Of a stretch of DNA of 64,000 nt, positions 51,992 through 59,329 are shown one piece after another. Position 1 is the stretch's first letter, and the number at the start of each line of letters is the position of its first letter. The notes below the pieces were generated by a model. That model was not told the DNA's origin, searched no databases, and saw only the letters and a program-made list of their open reading frames with translations. Location of the stretch: NCBI GenBank assembly GCA_946533395.1, contig CAMNBU010000009.1, positions 1 through 64,000 on the forward strand, in the 5' to 3' direction. The position numbers were made by a program, and so were the translations under genes. This DNA comes from UBA4292 sp002395865 (lineage in GTDB: Bacteria; Bacillota; Clostridia; Lachnospirales; Lachnospiraceae).

Positions 51992-54598
51992 TTAACCTGC
52001 GAGTCCGCCAGTGTAGAAGTACTTTGTCATTCCATCGTAATGGACCACAATAACTATTCTTTCAAATCTTCCGGCTTCAAATTCCACCTTCGGCTGGTAA
52101 AACTCCATATATCTGTCTTCCGAGAGATATGCCTTCATAAACATCACCCCATCCAGAGCTGAAGTATCAAACAGAGTCTCAAGATAGTGATCCCCTCCCA
52201 TCAGAAGCATGTACAGCTCCCTCGCAGTCGACGTTTCAGCCATAGCGGCTATACTCGGGTTACGGATACCCTCCTCCGTAAAGTAGATATCACCCTCGGC
52301 GATATCCATATTGTGGGAATAGTCCTCCACACTGAATACGCTGTTATAGAACTGTACCCTCCAGGCTCCACCGTCTGCGGCATATTCCAGCACCAGCCGG
52401 CCATATTCCTCCGATACATACAAAACAGGTGTCTTCACACCGGCTATATTTATCTCCCCATCCTCTTTGGGATAGCTTCCCTCCATATACCGAAGCTCAG
52501 GCTCTATGATCTCTACGCCTCTCTCCTCAAGGCATTCTCTGAACAACTCATCACTGCCGTACAGATCTCCGTACTTGGCATACAATAGCTCTTTCTCTGG
52601 TCCCGCATAATACTGTTGTCCCCTGTATAGCTCTCCGTCGTAGACCATATATATTTTTTCGCCTGTAATATCACCGGTGCCCAATATCACCCTTCTGTCG
52701 ATAGCCGCAGTTATCTCCGACTTTATCTTTCTCTCCTTACTTTCGGAGATCAGATACTCCTGCGCGTATCTTCTGGCAAATTCCAGACTGATCTGCGAGA
52801 GCATATCCACGCCAAACTGTATCACCTTGAAGCCGTAGGGATCATTATCGTCGAGCTGAAGCACACCGAACAGCCTCACTCCGTTTGAAAGGGTCTTTGT
52901 TATGACCGCGACATCATTCAGAGTGATCCTGCTGTCATATTGCTTCAAGGAAGCATATGCAAATGCCCTCAGGTTATCGACGCCTTCACCGCTGAAGTCC
53001 CAGCCGCTCCTTAAGATCCTGTCGTTATCTATCAGCGCCTGCTCCGCCGCTGTGAGCCCGCCTGCGTCCTCCGCATCATAGTGCACGGACATATCACGGT
53101 CCGCATTCAGATCAAGCTCAGGCTGCTTATATTTATCCGGAAAGATTCTGAACTGATTCTGCGCATTATTATAGTCCTTCCACCAATTATCATTCAGCAC
53201 GGACACATCGGGATTGGTGCAGGGCAGTACCCCGATAGAACCGTAATATTCGATCACCCTGTCGTCAAATACATCTCCATAGCCCTCGACGTCATAATGC
53301 CTGGTCTTTATATAACTTCCGGCACCTGTCTGGAACATACTCTTATTGCCGTAAATAAGCAGGTTCAGACGGTCGCCATAGTCGGCATCCCCGAGTGTGG
53401 AGCATTCGATTCCTGTCTTTTTCACAGTCGCCAGAACTCCCCTTATCAGGGACTTCACCTTTTCCTTATCCGCGTCGGAGATATCCGTCCTGATCTTTCC
53501 GAGACCGACGCAGTAATTATCCTTCAGATAATACTCACCCGAGGAGCCGTTTACAGCCATGAACAGGTTCTCTATCGGAAGGTAGTCCTTCAAGAACACC
53601 CTGTAACTGTACATTACATAATCGGGGCTTCCCGTGCCTCTCAGATCCTCTGTGAGCTGCTCTTTTGTGACCTCCCTGTTCGTGAACACGTATTCATTCA
53701 CGAACTCAAGGCGAACTCTCTCCTCGGAGACCTCGTTATAATATTCTCCGGGTATCTCATAGCAGTACCAGCCTTTCGGCACCGCCATCTTCATATTCGG
53801 GGCTTCCGGAACGTATATGGGAGAATATGATATGGTTCCCTCATCGCCCTCCTCTATAAATATGTCCTGCCCATAGGTATCAGGCAGCGTACCCGCTGTC
53901 TTGAACTTCATATACGAATCACTCGTTCTGAAGCCGAACCTCTTAGGGTCCACGCTAAAAAGCACATCTCTTCTGCTTACATATTCCGCCTCACCTGTCC
54001 GAAGCGACCAATAAGCCTCGGATACATCATATATCCCGAGCTCATAGTCAAGCACATCTTCATACTCCAAAGGATACCGCCCCGCCGCGTCATAATTTGC
54101 GCAGTAGCAATCATTTTCCTTATCATAGTTCAGAAAATATATCCACTTCTCCCCCTTGTTCATGGGAGTAAGTCCCGAATAGCTCACCAGCTTGTTTTCA
54201 TCCTCCAGATAGGCGTAATCCTGCTCTATGGTTATGGCATCGCCCTCGGAGGCATCTCCCCTTATCACTCTGTCGATGGTAAAGCTGTTCGTACTCCTGC
54301 AGGAGCTGAGCACCCATCTGCCGAGAGCTTCGTTGTATGTCTGCGTGACTGTCTGTCTCGTATTGTCCGTAAAATGCCCTGTGACCACGAGCTGTGAGGT
54401 CTGTGCGAGCTGTTTTATACTCCCGGGCATCTCCTGCACATCCCCGCCTGATACGCGGACTATCTCCGCCATACCGAGGGGAACGGCATACGTGACCACG
54501 GTCTCTGCGACCCTGGTTTCCTCAACAGACTCCTCGGTCGCGCAGCCGCTCAAAGCAGATATCAAGATAAATACAAGCAATATCCACGCTCTTCTCAT
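51992..54598 (-). CDS. Large lipoprotein, paralog 3, with extra C-terminal domain
   Basis: 868 residues from MRRAWILLVFILISALSGC; lipobox LSGC; GGTGAAAG upstream. First ~620 residues follow the same plan as the paralogs at 47025 and 48911 (SQLVVTGHFTDNTRQTVTQTYN, ITIEQDYAYLEDENKLVSYSG, VPKGWYCYEIPGEYYN, GWDFSGEGVDNLRAFAYAS, VIQFGVDMLSQIS). The last ~240 residues are unique: segments with EKIYMVYDGELYRGQQYYAG and VHYDGMTKYFYTGG. It opens the sigma-2 operon. The transcript must pass or start near the hairpin that ends the PIN-like gene, only ~25 bp upstream. Confidence 0.86.
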   Translation of the reverse strand: MRRAWILLVFILISALSGCATEESVEETRVAETVVTYAVPLGMAEIVRVSGGDVQEMPGSIKQLAQTSQLVVTGHFTDNTRQTVTQTYNEALGRWVLSSCRSTNSFTIDRVIRGDASEGDAITIEQDYAYLEDENKLVSYSGLTPMNKGEKWIYFLNYDKENDCYCANYDAAGRYPLEYEDVLDYELGIYDVSEAYWSLRTGEAEYVSRRDVLFSVDPKRFGFRTSDSYMKFKTAGTLPDTYGQDIFIEEGDEGTISYSPIYVPEAPNMKMAVPKGWYCYEIPGEYYNEVSEERVRLEFVNEYVFTNREVTKEQLTEDLRGTGSPDYVMYSYRVFLKDYLPIENLFMAVNGSSGEYYLKDNYCVGLGKIRTDISDADKEKVKSLIRGVLATVKKTGIECSTLGDADYGDRLNLLIYGNKSMFQTGAGSYIKTRHYDVEGYGDVFDDRVIEYYGSIGVLPCTNPDVSVLNDNWWKDYNNAQNQFRIFPDKYKQPELDLNADRDMSVHYDAEDAGGLTAAEQALIDNDRILRSGWDFSGEGVDNLRAFAYASLKQYDSRITLNDVAVITKTLSNGVRLFGVLQLDDNDPYGFKVIQFGVDMLSQISLEFARRYAQEYLISESKERKIKSEITAAIDRRVILGTGDITGEKIYMVYDGELYRGQQYYAGPEKELLYAKYGDLYGSDELFRECLEERGVEIIEPELRYMEGSYPKEDGEINIAGVKTPVLYVSEEYGRLVLEYAADGGAWRVQFYNSVFSVEDYSHNMDIAEGDIYFTEEGIRNPSIAAMAETSTARELYMLLMGGDHYLETLFDTSALDGVMFMKAYLSEDRYMEFYQPKVEFEAGRFERIVIVVHYDGMTKYFYTGGLAG

Positions 54599-54622
54599 AT
54601 CTTTCACCAACACATTCATAAC

Positions 54623-54672
54623 AAAAAGGCTGCGAAGCCCTGCCCGTGCGTAACAGGCGAACTTCGCAGCCT
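54623..54672 (-). terminator. Terminator after the PIN/NYN-like gene
   Basis: AGGCTGCGAAG (54627-54637) pairs with CTTCGCAGCCT (54662-54672) around a 24-nt loop, followed by five U. It ends about 25 bp before the next lipoprotein start. Confidence 0.85.
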
Positions 54673-54678
54673 TCAAAC

Positions 54679-55482
54679 TTAAGGTCTCTCCTTCTGGTAC
54701 TCGTCGAAATATGCCATCACTCTGTCGAGGTAGCTGACATTTCTTCCGCCGAGGGCAGTTGAGGCTCTTTCAATAAAGCTCTCCCTGTCATGGCACTTCT
54801 CCATAAATGCCACCAGCTGGCTGATGTAAGGCTCCGGCACGGTGCCGTCCTTCTCCATCTTCTCCATAAAGCCTCTTCTGAACTGCTCTCTCTGCTTCCT
54901 GGTGACCGGCTTCAGCCCGAAGGTGAAACCCCTGGGCTTCTTCTTCTCGACCACGGGTTCCGCGGTCTCCTTGACCGGTCCCCCGAGAGCCTTGTACTCT
55001 CTGCCCGAGAGCGTACCGCGCTTATCCGCCTGTATGGCCATGACATCATCAGCCTCTATGGTTATGAGCGAATCGGACTTATCGGGAAGAGGCTTCATGT
55101 AGCTCTCATGCAGGCACTGGTAGATGCTCTCATGAAATCCTATGAAAATGCCGTTGCTGAGTTCGTGGGCCATATCAATGGCCGACTCGTAGCCCTTGTC
55201 AGCGGAGATCACGAATATCTCCTTCTCCTCGTTGACTGACACTTCAAAGCCCAGATACGTGGTGATCATGAAATCCAGTGCATTTACAGCCCTCTTCTTC
55301 AGAAGGTGCACTCTGATCTCGACTCTCCTCTCCTCATAGATCCGCAGCAGATCCATCAGAGCCTTCTGTATATTCTCATTAGAGCAGAATACCACAACCT
55401 TGTCACCGTATCCAAGCTCGGATATGCCGTACAGTCCGCGAACCGCGGTGTTCTCATAGTCCATCAAAAACACTCTCTTCAT
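54679..55482 (-). CDS. PIN/NYN-like nuclease-fold protein
   Basis: 267 residues from MKRVFLMDYENT; AGGAGGGAGAG upstream fixes the start. Residues 1-125 match the PIN/NYN pattern of acidic residues: MDYENTAVRG, VVVFCSNEN, AVNALDFMITTYLG and VISADKGYESAIDMA. Such folds cut RNA or act as degenerate binding proteins. The rest (VKETAEPVVEKKKPRGFTFG..., then a helical end with VAFMEKCHDRESFIERA) is specific to this family. Own promoter upstream. It diverges from the structured palindrome and the 56169 gene. Confidence 0.78.
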   Translation of the reverse strand: MKRVFLMDYENTAVRGLYGISELGYGDKVVVFCSNENIQKALMDLLRIYEERRVEIRVHLLKKRAVNALDFMITTYLGFEVSVNEEKEIFVISADKGYESAIDMAHELSNGIFIGFHESIYQCLHESYMKPLPDKSDSLITIEADDVMAIQADKRGTLSGREYKALGGPVKETAEPVVEKKKPRGFTFGLKPVTRKQREQFRRGFMEKMEKDGTVPEPYISQLVAFMEKCHDRESFIERASTALGGRNVSYLDRVMAYFDEYQKERP

Positions 55483-55526
55483 ACTCTCCCTCCTTTCTCC
55501 TTTATTCAGGCTCCGCCTGTACATAT

Positions 55527-55556
55527 ACTATACCACCTATCCCCCCGTAAACTCAA
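55527..55556 (-). promoter_or_regulatory. Promoter of the PIN/NYN-like gene
   Basis: Minus strand TTGAGT (55551-55556), 18-bp spacer, TATAGT (55527-55532), 45 bp before the ATG. It lies outside the palindrome at 55598-56088, so the palindrome is not the leader of this gene. Confidence 0.65.
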
Positions 55557-55633
55557 TACCCGAATTTACTTTTTCGCGCGGGTTTTCAGTACATACCACG
55601 GCGGCTTACTTCACAGGCTGCTGAACAGCCATC

Positions 55634-55838
55634 GGAGTAAAAAAACCCCGGCGGACACAACCTCCGCTTCGCTGCGTGATGGTCCGCCGGAGTATTTTTA
55701 CTCCTCCGGCTTACACTGCTATATGCCCGCCGCCTGCCGGTATGACCGCTACGTGTGACACGGACGTCGAAGATATATAAGCAGTTCCACTGCGACACAA
55801 AATCATTGGTCGTGTCTTGTGTAACTGCTTATATATCT
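55634..55838 (-). ncRNA. Left structured element (candidate ncRNA, strand uncertain)
   Basis: Contains a 16-bp perfect stem (55771-55786 with 55823-55838) enclosing an inner 5-bp stem GACAC/GTGTC and the 13-nt loop, plus a 9-bp stem CCGGCGGAC/GTCCGCCGG (55648-55656 with 55682-55690) that on the minus strand is followed by seven U, terminator-like. Strand is given as minus for that reason only. Adjacent genes have their own promoters outside it. Confidence 0.45.
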
Positions 55839-55869
55839 CCGCCTGATAGTTACAGGCGGTGGGCTGAGG

Positions 55870-56052
55870 ATGCTCCCGCAAGGCACGACCAATGATCTTG
55901 TGCCGCCGCGGGAGCATTCGAAGAACGCCGACGTCCGGGTAGCACGTGGTGGTTATACCAGCAGGCGGCGGGATCTGTGATGTGTAGGGAGGAGGATGAA
56001 AATACCTGAGCCGACCATCACGAAGGCTGCGTCGGCGAGGGTTTTTTCATCC
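55870..56052 (+). ncRNA. Right structured element (candidate ncRNA, strand uncertain)
   Basis: Homologous inverted copy. A 10-bp stem ATGCTCCCGC/GCGGGAGCAT (55870-55879 with 55908-55917) replaces the left copy's 16-bp AT-rich stem but holds the same inner stem (GGCAC/GTGCC, an A-U to G-C exchange) and loop. A stem GCCGAC/GTCGGC (56010-56015 with 56031-56036) is followed by six U on the plus strand, and GGATGAAAA/TTTTCATCC (55994-56052) can enclose it. Confidence 0.45.
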
Positions 56053-56117
56053 GACGACCGTTCCGCGGCCAACAAGGTAAGCCGCCGTCATATGCGGCTA
56101 TATGCATCACATTTCCG

Positions 56118-56146
56118 TTGAAAAAAGGCCGAGGATGGTATATACT
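56118..56146 (+). promoter_or_regulatory. Promoter of the 56169 operon
   Basis: TTGAAA (56118-56123), 17-bp spacer, TATACT (56141-56146), only 22 bp before the ATG, giving a short leader. Strong match. Confidence 0.82.
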
Positions 56147-56168
56147 CAAGGGACGGAGGAGGTGGCGT

Positions 56169-56639
56169 ATGAATAAGGAGTTCGTGGAATATCTGAAGGG
56201 CAGGGAGGACGTGTCGTGCCTTCTGGAGTATTTTACGCCGCGCGTCAAGGCCAGGGCGAAGGGGATAGGAACGGCCGCAGGCAAAAAGGCCGGGATGTTC
56301 GCGGGCAGGAAAGTGGTCAGAAGACTGAAGATGAGCGCCTGGCCGAAGGGCGAGAAGAAGCTGCCCACGAAGCTTAGGAAGGTCGTGGAGATCGCAGACG
56401 ATAAGCTGAACCCGCCGAAGAAGGAGGAGCCCGAGAAGAAGACCGTGAAGCCCGGGCAGAGCGTGAGGAGGTTTCTCATTGACAGCGGCCTGATGTATGA
56501 TCTGTCGACACCGAAGCTGCGGAAGAAGCACGAGAAGAGGATGGCGAAGCTCGCAAAGAGGAAGAAGCCAAAGAAGGCGCCGTTTAAGATGAGACTTGCG
56601 GGGGAGCTGATGCTGCCTCTGATAGAGAAGATGATGTAA
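56169..56639 (+). CDS. Small, very basic protein of unknown function
   Basis: 156 residues from MNKEFVEYLKGREDV, with GGAGGAGG 6 nt upstream. Lys/Arg-rich throughout (KKHEKRMAKLAKRKKPKKAP), predicted pI very high, with an N-terminal helix ending LLEYFTPRVKARAKGIG and a Gly/Ala helix AAGKKAGMFAGRKVVRRL. No family recognised; nucleic-acid binding is a guess from charge. First gene of a unit with the aminotransferase, 12 bp upstream of it. Confidence 0.75.
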   Translation: MNKEFVEYLKGREDVSCLLEYFTPRVKARAKGIGTAAGKKAGMFAGRKVVRRLKMSAWPKGEKKLPTKLRKVVEIADDKLNPPKKEEPEKKTVKPGQSVRRFLIDSGLMYDLSTPKLRKKHEKRMAKLAKRKKPKKAPFKMRLAGELMLPLIEKMM

Positions 56640-56651
56640 GAAGGAGAAGAC

Positions 56652-57842
56652 ATGTTAAACAAGGATTATGTGGCGATGACCGCGGGTGAGTCGGTCATCA
56701 GGAAGATGTATATGTACGGGCTCGGCCGCGCAGCGCAGATAGGTGCTGAAAATGTATTTGATTACAGTCTGGGCAACCCCAGCGTGGCGCCGCCCGCGGA
56801 GTACACTGACGCGCTCGTGGATCTGGTGAGGAATGAGAACCCCCTGCTCGTGCACGGCTACAGCCCGAATGTGGGCATGATGGCCGCCAGACAGGCCATA
56901 GTGGATGATCTGAATAAGAGGTTCGGCACGGATTACACCGTGAAGAACATATTCATGAGTGTCTCTGCCGCAGGAGCCATCGCGCACGCACTCAGAGCTG
57001 TGGTGACACCTGAGCTTAAGCAGAATGTGATCACATTTGCGCCGTTCTTCCCGGAGTACAGGCCCTATGTGGGGGGTGCGGGGGCAGAGCTTCGCGTGAT
57101 AAGCGCAGATACCAATGCGTTTCAGATCAATTTTGAGGAGCTCGAGAGGACGATAGATGAGAAGACCGCAGCGATCCTGGTAAATTCTCCGAACAACCCC
57201 AGCGGAGTGGTGTACTCCACCGCTACCATTGACAGGCTGGCGCAGATACTGACGGCGAAGTCGAAGGAGTTCGGCCACGTGATCTATCTCATATCCGACG
57301 AGCCCTACCGCGAGATAGTGTTCGAGGGCGTGGACGCGCCTTTTATCGCGAAGCACTATAAGGACACCATCGTCTGCTATTCGTACAGCAAGTCCATGTC
57401 CATCCCCGGTGCCAGGACCGGCTACTGCCTGATAAACACAGAGGCCGAAGGGTACGACGATTTCGTAAATGTGTGCGTGCAGATCTCGCGCGGCATCGGC
57501 CACAACTGCCCTCCCACACTCATGCAGCTGGCGGTGGCGAAGGCTCCCGGCGCGCTCTCCGACCTGAAGGTCTACGAGGAGAACTGCAATATACTCTATG
57601 GCGAGCTGTCCGCCATGGGCTTTGAGATCGTTAAGCCGGGCGGCACCTTCTACATGTTCCCGAAGGCTCCGAGCGGCGATGCGACCGCATTCTGTGAGAA
57701 GGCGAAGGAGTTCGACCTGATACTTGTGCCCTCCGATTCGTTCGGCGTGCCCGGTTACTTCCGCATCGCCTACTGCGTACCCACCGAGAAGGTAAAGAGG
57801 AGCCTTGAGGCGTTTAGGAAGCTCGCAGCGCTGTACTTTTGA
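56652..57842 (+). CDS. PLP-dependent aminotransferase, class I/II
   Basis: 396 residues with AAGGAG upstream. Aspartate-aminotransferase-like fold: DYSLGNPSVAPP near the N-terminus, NSPNNPSGVVYS, and the PLP lysine in SYSKSMSIPGARTGYC with ISDEPYREIVFEG before it. Converts an amino acid and a keto acid; the exact substrate cannot be told from sequence alone. Second gene of the 56169 unit; the methyltransferase follows 12 bp later. Confidence 0.93.
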   Translation: MLNKDYVAMTAGESVIRKMYMYGLGRAAQIGAENVFDYSLGNPSVAPPAEYTDALVDLVRNENPLLVHGYSPNVGMMAARQAIVDDLNKRFGTDYTVKNIFMSVSAAGAIAHALRAVVTPELKQNVITFAPFFPEYRPYVGGAGAELRVISADTNAFQINFEELERTIDEKTAAILVNSPNNPSGVVYSTATIDRLAQILTAKSKEFGHVIYLISDEPYREIVFEGVDAPFIAKHYKDTIVCYSYSKSMSIPGARTGYCLINTEAEGYDDFVNVCVQISRGIGHNCPPTLMQLAVAKAPGALSDLKVYEENCNILYGELSAMGFEIVKPGGTFYMFPKAPSGDATAFCEKAKEFDLILVPSDSFGVPGYFRIAYCVPTEKVKRSLEAFRKLAALYF

Positions 57843-57854
57843 TAGGAGCAATGT

Positions 57855-58736
57855 ATGTTTTACACCGATAAATGGACCGACTATGAGGTCATAGACACCT
57901 CCGGCGGTGAGAAGCTGGAGCGCTGGGGAGACTATCTGCTCGTGCGTCCCGACCCGCAGGTCATCTGGAACAGCCCGAAGAAGGACAGCGGCTGGAGGAA
58001 GCCGAACGCGCACTACCACCGCTCCAACAAGGGCGGTGGCGAATGGGAGTTCTTCGATCTTCCGAAGCAGTGGAGCATAGAGTTCGCTCCCCTCGGTCTT
58101 AAGTTCTGGCTCAAGCCCTTCTCGTTCAAGCACACCGGACTGTTCCCCGAACAGGCCGCGAACTGGGAGTGGTTTTCGCAGCTTATAAAAAACGCCCGGG
58201 CCGCAGAGCCTGAGCGAAAGATAAAGGTTCTCAACCTGTTTGCCTACACAGGCGGCGCCACGCTTGCCGCCGCAGCGGCGGGAGCGCAGGTGACACACGT
58301 GGACGCGTCCAAAGGCATGGTCGGCTGGGCGAAGGAGAACGCCGTGCTCTCCGGCCAAGGGGACGCACCGATAAGGTGGCTCGTCGATGACTGCGGTAAA
58401 TTCGTGGAGCGCGAGATCCGCAGGGGCAACAAGTACGACGCCATTATCATGGACCCGCCCTCCTACGGACGCGGTCCCGGCGGCGAGGTCTGGAAGCTCG
58501 AGGACGCCCTTCACCCTCTGGTGAAGAACTGCGCGCTGCTGCTCTCTGACCGCCCCCTCTTCTTTTTGATCAACTCCTACACCACAGGCTTCGCGCCGGG
58601 TGTGCTGACCTATCTTCTTAAACTCGAGGTCGGCTCTAAATATGATGGCACCATCGTCTCCGACGAGCTCTGCCTGCCTGTTAAGGGAGGATTCTTCCTG
58701 CCCTGCGGCAGCTCGGGGAGGTTTGAAGGGAAATAA
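57855..58736 (+). CDS. Class I SAM-dependent methyltransferase, RlmI-like
   Basis: 293 residues with AGGAG upstream. SAM-binding motif I LNLFAYTGGATLAAAAAGA, acidic loop VDASKGMVGWAKEN and the DPPSYGRGPGGEVW active loop are shared with 23S rRNA methyltransferases of the RlmI/RlmL group. No N-terminal PUA domain is seen, so it is a short relative; its RNA target is unknown. Confidence 0.9.
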   Translation: MFYTDKWTDYEVIDTSGGEKLERWGDYLLVRPDPQVIWNSPKKDSGWRKPNAHYHRSNKGGGEWEFFDLPKQWSIEFAPLGLKFWLKPFSFKHTGLFPEQAANWEWFSQLIKNARAAEPERKIKVLNLFAYTGGATLAAAAAGAQVTHVDASKGMVGWAKENAVLSGQGDAPIRWLVDDCGKFVEREIRRGNKYDAIIMDPPSYGRGPGGEVWKLEDALHPLVKNCALLLSDRPLFFLINSYTTGFAPGVLTYLLKLEVGSKYDGTIVSDELCLPVKGGFFLPCGSSGRFEGK

Positions 58737-58776
58737 AAAAGGTCCTTCGACTCGCTTCGCGAATCGAAGGATCTTT
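58737..58776. terminator. Bidirectional terminator between convergent genes
   Basis: TCCTTCGA (58743-58750) pairs with TCGAAGGA (58764-58771), with further inner pairs. Followed by TCTTTTC on the plus strand and by CCTTTTTTATTT on the minus strand. Confidence 0.88.
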
Positions 58777-59328
58777 TCACGTTCCCGCAAATATCGCCCC
58801 GAAGAGTCCGGCGCTTAAGAGGCCCATTATGATGCCTGCGAGCACCACTCCTGCCATGACAGCGACTACGCTCTTCTTAAAGTCCAGATCCAGTATGGAT
58901 GCCGCCAGCGTCCCTGTCCACGCACCCGTACCCGGTACCGGTATGCCAACGAAGAGCAGAAGAGCTACGTACACGCCGCCCTTTGCCTTCTCCATGAGCT
59001 TTCTTCCGCCCTTCTCACCCTTCTTCATGCAGAAGTCGCAGAAGCGTGAAAATGTGCCCGCTATAGGGCGCTTTTTTTCGATAACATTGCCCTGCTCATC
59101 AGTCAAGGTGCGGACTCTTTCCAGTCCCTGCCCCCAGACGATGACCTTCCTCGCGAAGAAAAAGATCACGGGCACGGGGAGCATATTTCCGACGATGGCT
59201 ATAACATAGCACATCGGCAGGCTGAGCTCGGCTCCACCATTTATAAAACCTATTGCGTAGGGTATCGCTCCGCGAAGCTCGATGAGCGGTACCATTGATA
59301 TCAAAAAGATAAGTATGTAATGCAGCAT
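58777..59328 (-). CDS. COG2426-type small multidrug-export-like membrane protein
   Basis: 183 residues, about four membrane helices (1-18, 35-60, 120-145, 155-180). Motif PLIELRGAIPYAIG and the GIPVPGTGAWTGTLAAS segment match the family called small multidrug export protein (PF06695). Transport is presumed; substrate unknown. The ATG lies directly after the aroB stop, no clear ribosome binding site, so probably coupled to aroB. Confidence 0.85.
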   Translation of the reverse strand: MLHYILIFLISMVPLIELRGAIPYAIGFINGGAELSLPMCYVIAIVGNMLPVPVIFFFARKVIVWGQGLERVRTLTDEQGNVIEKKRPIAGTFSRFCDFCMKKGEKGGRKLMEKAKGGVYVALLLFVGIPVPGTGAWTGTLAASILDLDFKKSVVAVMAGVVLAGIIMGLLSAGLFGAIFAGT

Positions 59329-59329
59329 A

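Larger units (their letters stand above)
55598..56088. repeat. ~490-bp imperfect palindrome of two inverted structured copies
   Basis: No gene is seen in this gap. The left and right halves are reverse complements in block form. Perfect outer 12-mer ACGGCGGCTTAC (55598-55609; complement 56077-56088). A 44-bp block with 37 matches (55726-55769 and 55929-55972). A 13-nt loop, AAAATCATTGGTC (55799-55811) versus AAGATCATTGGTC in the right copy's complement (55887-55899). Between these, each half folds into local hairpins whose stems differ in sequence but keep pairing. A small hairpin (CCGCCTG/CAGGCGG, 55839-55859) marks the centre. Divergence with kept pairing suggests selection on RNA or single-strand DNA structure. 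Confidence 0.88.

Noticed and set aside
55598..56088. The palindrome as a CRISPR array or simple bidirectional terminator
   Set aside because: There are no regularly spaced direct repeats, and it is far longer than a terminator, with copies inverted and not direct.
55598..56088. The palindrome as a MITE or IS end
   Set aside because: No target-site duplication or transposase was seen, and the arms differ mostly in paired stems, unlike a recent insertion. Not fully excluded.
56655..58790. A 711-codon open frame on the minus strand
   Set aside because: It lies opposite the aminotransferase and methyltransferase genes, which have strong family motifs and ribosome binding sites. Its sequence is low-complexity and lacks family features.
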